The position numbers were made by a program, and so were the translations under genes. DNA of 21,789 nt, from contig DYRX01000035.1 in NCBI GenBank assembly GCA_020718525.1, forward strand, positions 1 to 21,789. Reading direction: 5' to 3'. This stretch comes from Victivallis vadensis. GTDB taxonomy: Bacteria; Verrucomicrobiota; Lentisphaeria; Victivallales; GWF2-50-93. Position 1 is the stretch's first letter, and every line of letters begins with the position of its first letter. This document shows positions 16,935 to 21,789 of the stretch, piece after piece. The notes below the pieces were generated by a model. That model was not told the origin of the DNA, ran no database searches, and saw nothing but the letters and a program-made list of their open reading frames with translations.

Positions 16935-17861
16935 ATGAATCTAAATCCTGTCAGAAAAAATTTCACTTTGGTCGAGATAATCGTCTCCATGGGGGTTTTC
17001 ACTGTCCTCATGTTCATTCTCATCAACATTACGAGCGCCACGCAAAAAGTCTGGCTTGGCACGAGCGGAAGGACAAATCTATTTGTTGACGCCAGAATGG
17101 CGATGGATCTTATAAACCGGGATCTTCAAGGAATTCTCTACAATGACAGCAGTGAACCAGGTAGGGGAATTTATCCATTTTATCATCAGGCTGACGATAA
17201 GATTAACTTCATCAGTGAAACTGCCGTCGGGGACAGCAGTGACACATCCAATATCAGGGAGGTCAGATATGCCAGAGGAGATGGAGAACTAAAAGTCAAC
17301 GACGACGCGGAGTCTGCGATCGCGCTGGTAAGGGAAGGCTGGCTGGCACGGGCAAACACGGCAGACAAGCTGAGCGCGGCAGACGAGTACAATTTTGCCG
17401 CAATCCCTAAGAGTGCCAGCGATCCGAATAGAGCGTACAGAATATGGCGCAGGCTTGCATCTGGAGTTTCGAGCACAGGCGGAAACGGATTTCAGGAAAT
17501 CATCCCCAATGTTGTAAGCCTTAAATTCACCTGCTACAACAGGGACGAAGAAGACATGAGGGACTGGAATGGAGACGGAGTGCAGGGAACTGTCGCAGGC
17601 ACAGATTGTGACTATGTATATTCAAGCCTAGACACGGCTTCAGCCACGCCATGCCCCTACGCGGTCGGCGTAGATTTGACTCTGCTCGATGAAAATTCAT
17701 GGAACAAATGGAAAAGCCTGGTTGGCTCTGCCAGTTGGACGAATGTTGTCAAAAATCCGGATGCGAATGAAAGCGCCGGATCGCTTTCCAGGAATTTTCG
17801 AGAAAGAAACCAAAGGACATTTTCAAATCTGATATTAATTGGCGACAGGCTGTCATATTAA
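16935..17861 (+). CDS. PilW/GspJ-like pseudopilin (resembles Verru/Chthon cassette protein C)
   Basis: This 308-residue protein starts with a short basic leader and FTLVEIIVSMGVFTVLMFILI; Glu14 is +5 from Phe10 and Asn9 precedes the cleavage point. The following stretch, ARMAMDLINRDLQGILY, is the helical R-x-x-x-D-L-x-R-D-L type typical of PilW and GspJ. An acidic loop DWNGDGVQG at about 210-218 resembles a calcium-binding site. The end of the protein, RTFSNLILIGDRLSY, is a strand-rich tail. AGGAG overlapping the stop codon of the preceding gene sits just before ATG 16935. It is likely a tip component that assembles with the GspI-like and GspK-like partners encoded on either side. Confidence 0.83.
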   Translation: MNLNPVRKNFTLVEIIVSMGVFTVLMFILINITSATQKVWLGTSGRTNLFVDARMAMDLINRDLQGILYNDSSEPGRGIYPFYHQADDKINFISETAVGDSSDTSNIREVRYARGDGELKVNDDAESAIALVREGWLARANTADKLSAADEYNFAAIPKSASDPNRAYRIWRRLASGVSSTGGNGFQEIIPNVVSLKFTCYNRDEEDMRDWNGDGVQGTVAGTDCDYVYSSLDTASATPCPYAVGVDLTLLDENSWNKWKSLVGSASWTNVVKNPDANESAGSLSRNFRERNQRTFSNLILIGDRLSY

Positions 17862-17882
17862 AAATATAAGGAGGATTTTGCG

Positions 17883-20531
17883 ATGAAATCATGTGCTCTG
17901 AAAAAAGATGAAAAAGGCATTGCGTTGCTATTCAGCCTCGGGATACTCTCTCTTCTGCTGGTTTTGGCTGTTTCTTTCACCGCCTCGGCCGTAGTCGAGC
18001 TGAAATGCTCCAGCAACAACGCCTCTAAAACGACAGCAAGGCTCATGGCGCAGTCAACGATAAATAGAGTCTGCGGTCTGATGCGCTATTACGACAACGT
18101 GATGTGCAGTCACACTGCTTCAGGTCTCAATATCGGAAAATATGACTGGATACACCGGCTTGGAACTACGGGTGTCTTTTATTGGGAAGATGATCACAAG
18201 GACTACATCAACTGGGAATTTGTCACAGTTGACGGAAAAATCACAAGCAGAATTGCGTACGTTGTCATTCCGGGGGGAGGCGTTGACCCTGGCGATCTTG
18301 TGAGCAGTTCATTTCAAGAGGAAAGCTGGTCCTCGAGCCTTCCAGAAGAGGCGCGTCCTGGAGTGAATATGCATGAAATAAATTTAAGATGCCTCGACTC
18401 AGGTTTTATGGGCGACTATGTCGCGGGCTTTGACTACGATACAAATGGGGGTGGGTACGATAGCACATCAACTTCATGGGGGTCAATCAACAGTGTTTTT
18501 TCAGCAATAAATCTAGTTGGCAATACCGACGCGAAGCGTGGACACATGGAAAAGATGAGAAATTGGTTTGTCATTGATCCTGCCAGCGAACCTGAAGCCT
18601 TCTGGCTTGACGACAACAATGACGGAGTAACCAACGTTGACACTGACAGTGACACCGTCAACGAGCTCTATCACAGGTTCAACTTGGCAAGGACGGCGGC
18701 TAGCTGGAATGGATTGCAAGTTGCCAATGTCTTTTATGGAACAGATCCCGCCACCAGTGGTAATTTCCCAGTCCCAAGCGACGAATTCAATCGAAACGAC
18801 TCAGCCTATGACGGCTATTGCATCCCGTGGCTGAAGAACTGGACGGATGCGGGGAAGGGCAATTTCCCGAACGGCGCAACCCGTGGGCGTCAGATCGCCG
18901 CCAATCTGATTGACTATTGCGATGCCTACTCCTTTCCGACTCACGATTGGGGGGGAGATCCGGCAGTTCCGCCCAGCTATGTGGGACTGGATAAGAATCC
19001 ATATCTAAACGAAATAAGACTTCGATTCGAAGTCCGATCTTATAGACAATTGACAGGGGGATCAGGCCTCTGGAGATATAGATATTCAGCAGTCCAGCTT
19101 GTGCCCAAAGTTGAGGTGGTTAATATGTATGACACAGCTTGGACATCTTTGGGGACAATCGAGATAAAAGCTACTATTGATGCGACAGTAAATGCTGGGG
19201 AAACGGTTCCAATGCCGCTAGGCGAATTCAATGGGACAATTACCATGGATGCAGGCGATTGGGATGGCAATGAGACAGTAAATGCTACAAGCTATAAAAG
19301 AACTGATAACATATACGATTTTGGAAATATCTTCCCGTCAGGCAGTTACACTCCGTCTCCGATTCAAGACATGACATGCAATTACACTATCGATTCGATA
19401 GAGCTACATGTATATCTTAAGAATTCCGCCGGAGAACTTCTTGATTATGCTCATATGTCGAGCTCAACTCCAATTGAAATTCCATCTCCTACTTCAGCGA
19501 CATATGTCTATGTGCATTTTGAGACTGATGATCCTCGCCAGAATCATCATCAAGAAGATTGGACATGTAGTTCTAGCATCGGTGCCATACCTACCTACTG
19601 GGGCAGTTCCCAGAGAAACAGCGTCTGCGCCCCGAATCCGGCAGGCGCTGACAATGATCTCGAGACCGGTGCGACTGACCCATGGGATGTCTCGACCGCC
19701 TACATCCGCAATGCGCCGATGCAGTCCCCCTGGGAGCTCGGTGCTATACACCGTGGGGGGAAATGGGAAACTATCAACCTCAAGAAGTACAACACAAGCC
19801 AAGGTGTCAAGGCGAACGGCGGCGGCGGGCTTTATGCTGACGGAGATGCTAATATCCTTGATCAAATAAAAATGTTTTCATCAAATATTTCGCCGAAAAA
19901 ACTAAGCCTGAAGACTCAGCAGGACGAACTGCTTATAGCTCTTCTACGCGGGATAACAGTAGGGAACGACTATTCCAATCCGGGAGCAAGAGTTGCAGGC
20001 AGGCAGATCCGACTGGGGGACGATTCATCGCAAGCCACAAAGATTGCAAAAGACATAAAGTCTGACAGCATTCAGTTTTTCAGCCGGGGCGCAGTTGCCA
20101 ATGTCTCTTCGCTGTCCGCAGAGGGCACGCAGTTCGGAAGCACCAATGAAACGCTGGACTGCGACAGCAAGCAGGAAGAAATAATTGGAAAAATCATCAA
20201 TCTCACATCGGTGAACCAGTCGGACTACTTCACTGTAGTTGCCATGGCGCAGTCTGTAAAGGATATAGGATTCCCGAGCGGTCCGTCAAGTATAAATGTG
20301 GACATCAACAAGGATGGAAATATTGCCTCTTTTGACGAGAGCACATTCGACTACGATGGCGACAATGCCCTGACCAGCACAAATATATCGGAGACAAGAA
20401 GCGGACTAGCGACTGGAACCTACGACCAGTTTGCGGATGAAATCATCGGCAGTCAGAAAATCAGGGCGGAAATATTCAAGGATCCTATCTCAAAGAAATG
20501 TTCGATAATCAAAATGGAGTACTTGGAATGA
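17883..20531 (+). CDS. Large GspK/PilX-like pseudopilin (resembles Verru/Chthon cassette protein A)
   Basis: This 882-residue protein carries a prepilin-like N-terminus, EKGIALLFSLGILSLLLVLAV, with a genuine Gly12 before the cleavage point and no Glu at +5, exactly the pattern of GspK. The segment ANLIDYCDAY...YVGLDKNPYLNEIRLRFEV (about 339-384) is typical of the large protein of Verru/Chthon cassettes. Two calcium-binding loops are visible: DDNNDGVTNVDTDSD (243-257) and the canonical dockerin/EF-hand loop DINKDGNIASFD (807-818). The central part around 400-560 is Ser/Thr-rich and more AT-rich in its DNA. A perfect AAGGAGG at 17868-17874 precedes ATG 17883, so this gene should be strongly translated. 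It is far longer than a usual GspK of about 330 residues, suggesting a surface-exposed insertion. Confidence 0.82.
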   Translation: MKSCALKKDEKGIALLFSLGILSLLLVLAVSFTASAVVELKCSSNNASKTTARLMAQSTINRVCGLMRYYDNVMCSHTASGLNIGKYDWIHRLGTTGVFYWEDDHKDYINWEFVTVDGKITSRIAYVVIPGGGVDPGDLVSSSFQEESWSSSLPEEARPGVNMHEINLRCLDSGFMGDYVAGFDYDTNGGGYDSTSTSWGSINSVFSAINLVGNTDAKRGHMEKMRNWFVIDPASEPEAFWLDDNNDGVTNVDTDSDTVNELYHRFNLARTAASWNGLQVANVFYGTDPATSGNFPVPSDEFNRNDSAYDGYCIPWLKNWTDAGKGNFPNGATRGRQIAANLIDYCDAYSFPTHDWGGDPAVPPSYVGLDKNPYLNEIRLRFEVRSYRQLTGGSGLWRYRYSAVQLVPKVEVVNMYDTAWTSLGTIEIKATIDATVNAGETVPMPLGEFNGTITMDAGDWDGNETVNATSYKRTDNIYDFGNIFPSGSYTPSPIQDMTCNYTIDSIELHVYLKNSAGELLDYAHMSSSTPIEIPSPTSATYVYVHFETDDPRQNHHQEDWTCSSSIGAIPTYWGSSQRNSVCAPNPAGADNDLETGATDPWDVSTAYIRNAPMQSPWELGAIHRGGKWETINLKKYNTSQGVKANGGGGLYADGDANILDQIKMFSSNISPKKLSLKTQQDELLIALLRGITVGNDYSNPGARVAGRQIRLGDDSSQATKIAKDIKSDSIQFFSRGAVANVSSLSAEGTQFGSTNETLDCDSKQEEIIGKIINLTSVNQSDYFTVVAMAQSVKDIGFPSGPSSINVDINKDGNIASFDESTFDYDGDNALTSTNISETRSGLATGTYDQFADEIIGSQKIRAEIFKDPISKKCSIIKMEYLE

Positions 20532-21064
20532 AAGCCAAAATCATTCAACTGCCATCGCATATTGCTCTCCTGTTTTGCTTGTCGTTTTTATTTCTTGTTC
20601 CGCGATTCGTTATTGCAGATCAAAAGCAGTCCGTAAAAGTTGCAAATACCAATATTGATGAAAACGGACAGAGTAAAGGGAAAAAGATCCTTAAATATTC
20701 AGATCTAGAAATAGATGGAGCTCAGGTCATCAATGAGTATGAAACAATAAATAAAAAAATTATTGAGGGCAAGGAACCTGCAATTAATTTAGGCGACCAT
20801 GCCATGAACTATGAAGATTATTCCAAGCATCCGCAGATTGAGCTTGAGACAAGAATAGCCCGAGCATGGTTTAAAAAAATGTCAGACATTATCAGCAAAC
20901 TTCAGGTTATGAAATATAATCTTGAACTTCTTGAAGAGGAACCTGAAATACCTGGGAATCTTGAGAAGGCAAAGGATTGTGCAGAAAAATACAAGGAAGC
21001 GCTTAAGTCCTTTAAAAAAATAGCCGACAATCCGACCAAAGTATCAAGCAAGAAAAAACGCTGA
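20528..21064 (+). CDS. Secreted helical protein of unknown function
   Basis: I do not recognise this 178-residue protein. A signal peptide is clear (basic start, hydrophobic IALLFCLSFLFLV, likely cleavage after FVIA near residue 31). The mature part is strongly charged, mostly helical and probably coiled coil in residues 110-170, ending in a Lys-rich tail (SSKKKR). Its ATG overlaps the stop codon of the preceding gene as ATGA, a sign of coupled translation, and GGAG lies just upstream. The DNA is distinctly AT-rich (17 G or C in 60 bases at 20701-20760, counted by hand), unlike the rest of the cassette. A periplasmic or surface partner of the pseudopilus is the simplest reading, from position only. 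Confidence 0.7.
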   Translation: MKAKIIQLPSHIALLFCLSFLFLVPRFVIADQKQSVKVANTNIDENGQSKGKKILKYSDLEIDGAQVINEYETINKKIIEGKEPAINLGDHAMNYEDYSKHPQIELETRIARAWFKKMSDIISKLQVMKYNLELLEEEPEIPGNLEKAKDCAEKYKEALKSFKKIADNPTKVSSKKKR

Positions 21065-21091
21065 TAGTTTACTTCAGACTTCTGAATCAGC
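21060..21091. repeat. Nested inverted repeat at the end of the cassette
   Basis: TTCAGA (21073-21078) and TCTGAA (21081-21086) form a tight hairpin with a 2-base loop, and GCTGA (21060-21064) can pair with TCAGC (21087-21091) outside it. The left arm includes the stop codon of the preceding gene. No T-tract follows, so it may protect the 3' end of the mRNA rather than terminate. A close copy of the inner hairpin lies at 21537-21557. Confidence 0.6.
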
Positions 21092-21326
21092 ATTATGCGG
21101 AATGATGGAAATGGGGAGACTCAAATACTTCTGGTTTCCAATGCTGAAAGAAGCAGATGAGGAAGTGCTCATTCATTTGGAACTCGAGAGCAGAGCCGAC
21201 TTTCTGAAGATGAAATCTGATGCCAAAATCACAGGGTTGCTTTTCGCATGTATTCAGGCGGTCTTTTCCTCGACTCCGATTCCGATAGCGCCCCCGACCC
21301 CAATTTTTGCTTTGATGTCGAAATTG

Positions 21327-21356
21327 ACATGTGAAAATTAAAATGGGACTTTTTGG
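21327..21356 (+). repeat. Degraded or truncated upstream copy of the repeat element
   Basis: ACATGTGAAAAT at 21327-21338 recurs exactly at 21646-21657. In both places it is followed within a few bases by a GGCACTTTTT-like run, but here that run is altered (GGGACTTTTTGGC) and the long conserved unit does not follow directly. It looks like a partial copy of the element whose full form begins near 21646. Confidence 0.5.
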
Positions 21357-21362
21357 CAAGTA

Positions 21363-21385
21363 TGCCACTTTCGCCGAAAGTGGCA
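21363..21385. repeat. Perfect 10-bp inverted repeat
   Basis: TGCCACTTTC (21363-21372) and GAAAGTGGCA (21376-21385) are exact reverse complements around a 3-base centre. The right arm repeats the AGTGGCAC word that opens the longer elements at 21401 and 21661, so this hairpin is part of the same repeat family. Confidence 0.75.
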
Positions 21386-21400
21386 CAGAAATAAACAAGA

Positions 21401-21474
21401 AGTGGCACTTTTATAGCCGCGGAGTGGCTGAGGGACCTAGCCTATGCTTTCAAGCATAGGAATCATCGTAAAAT
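21401..21474 (+). repeat. Hairpin repeat element, copy 1
   Basis: This ~74-bp unit matches the unit at 21661 in 55 of the first 60 bases. It contains the perfect hairpin CCTATGCT-TTCA-AGCATAGG (21441-21460). Similar 'TAGCCT...hairpin' intergenic repeats are, from memory, common in Planctomycetes and related phyla; no database search was possible. It is likely an intergenic mobile or REP-like element. Confidence 0.8.
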
Positions 21475-21482
21475 AGGATCGT

Positions 21483-21499
21483 GCGTGCTGAAAGCACGC
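21483..21499. repeat. Hairpin GCGTGCT-GAA-AGCACGC
   Basis: A perfect 7-bp stem with a 3-base loop sits right after repeat copy 1, about 10 bases beyond it. The following TTCCCTTCACCGG has no partner in the window. It may be the second module of a composite element. Confidence 0.65.
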
Positions 21500-21536
21500 T
21501 GTTCCCTTCACCGGTTCTACAGGACGCAATGACCTA

Positions 21537-21557
21537 GATTCAGACATCTGAATCGGC
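21537..21557. repeat. Hairpin GATTCAGA-CA-TCTGAATC
   Basis: A perfect 8-bp stem with a 2-base loop. The core TTCAGAC-TCTGAATC-GC with two variable positions is shared with the hairpin directly after the cassette at 21073-21091, so the same element has been placed twice within 470 bases. Confidence 0.65.
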
Positions 21558-21660
21558 GACATCGTTAATAATTGCGAATATTTAACCGTATCTTCTTTAT
21601 AATCAGGGCATAACAATATTTGATTCTTGCTCCTTATCCGATTTAACATGTGAAAATGAG

Positions 21661-21735
21661 AGTGGCACTTTTTTAGCCGCGGAGTGGCGGAGGGACCTAG
21701 CCTATGGTTTCAACCAGAGGAATCCATCGTAAAAT
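21661..21735 (+). repeat. Hairpin repeat element, copy 2
   Basis: Second copy of the element, offset by exactly 260 bases from copy 1. Its hairpin reads CCTATGGT-TTCA-ACCAGAGG (21701-21720). One stem pair is changed from C-G to G-C on both sides relative to copy 1, which preserves pairing, while one other pair is broken. ACATGTGAAAAT immediately upstream (21646-21657) belongs to the unit. Confidence 0.8.
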
Positions 21736-21789
21736 CAGACTTCTTGATCCGTATAGGGAAAATTTTAATCCTGTGGAAAATACATATGT

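Larger units (their letters stand above)
21065..21789. other. Repeat-rich intergenic region, no convincing gene
   Basis: About 725 bases without a supported coding region. Open frames occur on both strands near 21093-21398, but none has a ribosome binding site or a recognisable domain. The stretch is dense in hairpins and direct repeats, described separately. A consensus -10 (TATAAT, 21598-21603) without a properly spaced -35 is present and could serve a gene beyond the window. Confidence 0.6.

Noticed and set aside
21102..21341. 79-codon open frame in the repeat region, and a 101-codon frame opposite it
   Set aside because: Neither has a ribosome binding site or a recognisable domain, and the plus frame ends in a Pro/Ile stretch of low complexity. 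A Gly-rich reading on the minus strand near 21285-21340 is equally unsupported.
21572..21603. Promoter TTGCGA...TATAAT in the repeat region
   Set aside because: The spacer is 20 bases, too long for a normal sigma70 promoter, and no gene follows within the window.

Overview
The window reads as chromosomal DNA of a PVC-superphylum bacterium, most likely Lentisphaerota (Victivallis-like), with Kiritimatiellota or Verrucomicrobiota as alternatives. The taxonomic clues are indirect. They are pseudopilins of the form K/R-x-FTLVE without the usual Gly before the cleavage point, a cassette resembling the 'Verru/Chthon' pseudopilin cassettes, a GntR/LacI hybrid regulator beside glycoside hydrolases, and dispersed hairpin repeats. 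All convincing genes lie on the plus strand. No rRNA, tRNA, CRISPR array, integrase or intact transposase was seen.

Region 1 (1-4433) holds a small retropepsin-like aspartic protease and a large single-chain restriction-modification enzyme. The latter has an N-terminal PD-(D/E)XK nuclease, an N6-adenine methylase core with DPACGSG and NPPY motifs, and a C-terminal target-recognition region. Between them lie two overlapping inverted repeats that could form mutually exclusive hairpins. The target-recognition part of the enzyme is visibly more AT-rich than the rest.

Region 2 (4434-14411) is a glycan-degradation cluster. It contains a cytoplasmic GH20-type hexosaminidase, a GntR/LacI-type regulator behind a near-perfect sigma70 promoter, a divergent cytoplasmic GH57-like enzyme and a very large exported GH2-type enzyme with accessory domains. 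The regulator, GH57 and GH2 genes are closely spaced and probably form one operon. Two inverted repeats with the same CATTC/GAATG arms upstream of the promoter are candidate operators. The GH2 enzyme would cut the glycan outside the cytoplasm, and GH57 and GH20 would act on imported fragments; no transporter is present in the window.

Region 3 (14412-21064) is a six-gene, tightly packed and often overlapping operon. It encodes a membrane-anchored ComEA-like helix-hairpin-helix protein, three pseudopilins (GspH-, PilV/GspI- and PilW/GspJ-like), a large GspK/PilX-like pseudopilin with dockerin/EF-hand-type calcium loops, and a small secreted protein of unknown function. This is the least ordinary part of the window. 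It looks like a pseudopilus tip complex coupled to a potential extracytoplasmic DNA-binding protein, with unusual prepilin cleavage sites.

Region 4 (21065-21789) has no convincing gene. It is packed with inverted and direct repeats, including two copies of a ~75-bp hairpin element 260 bp apart, whose stem shows one compensatory base change, and other hairpins of which one motif occurs twice.
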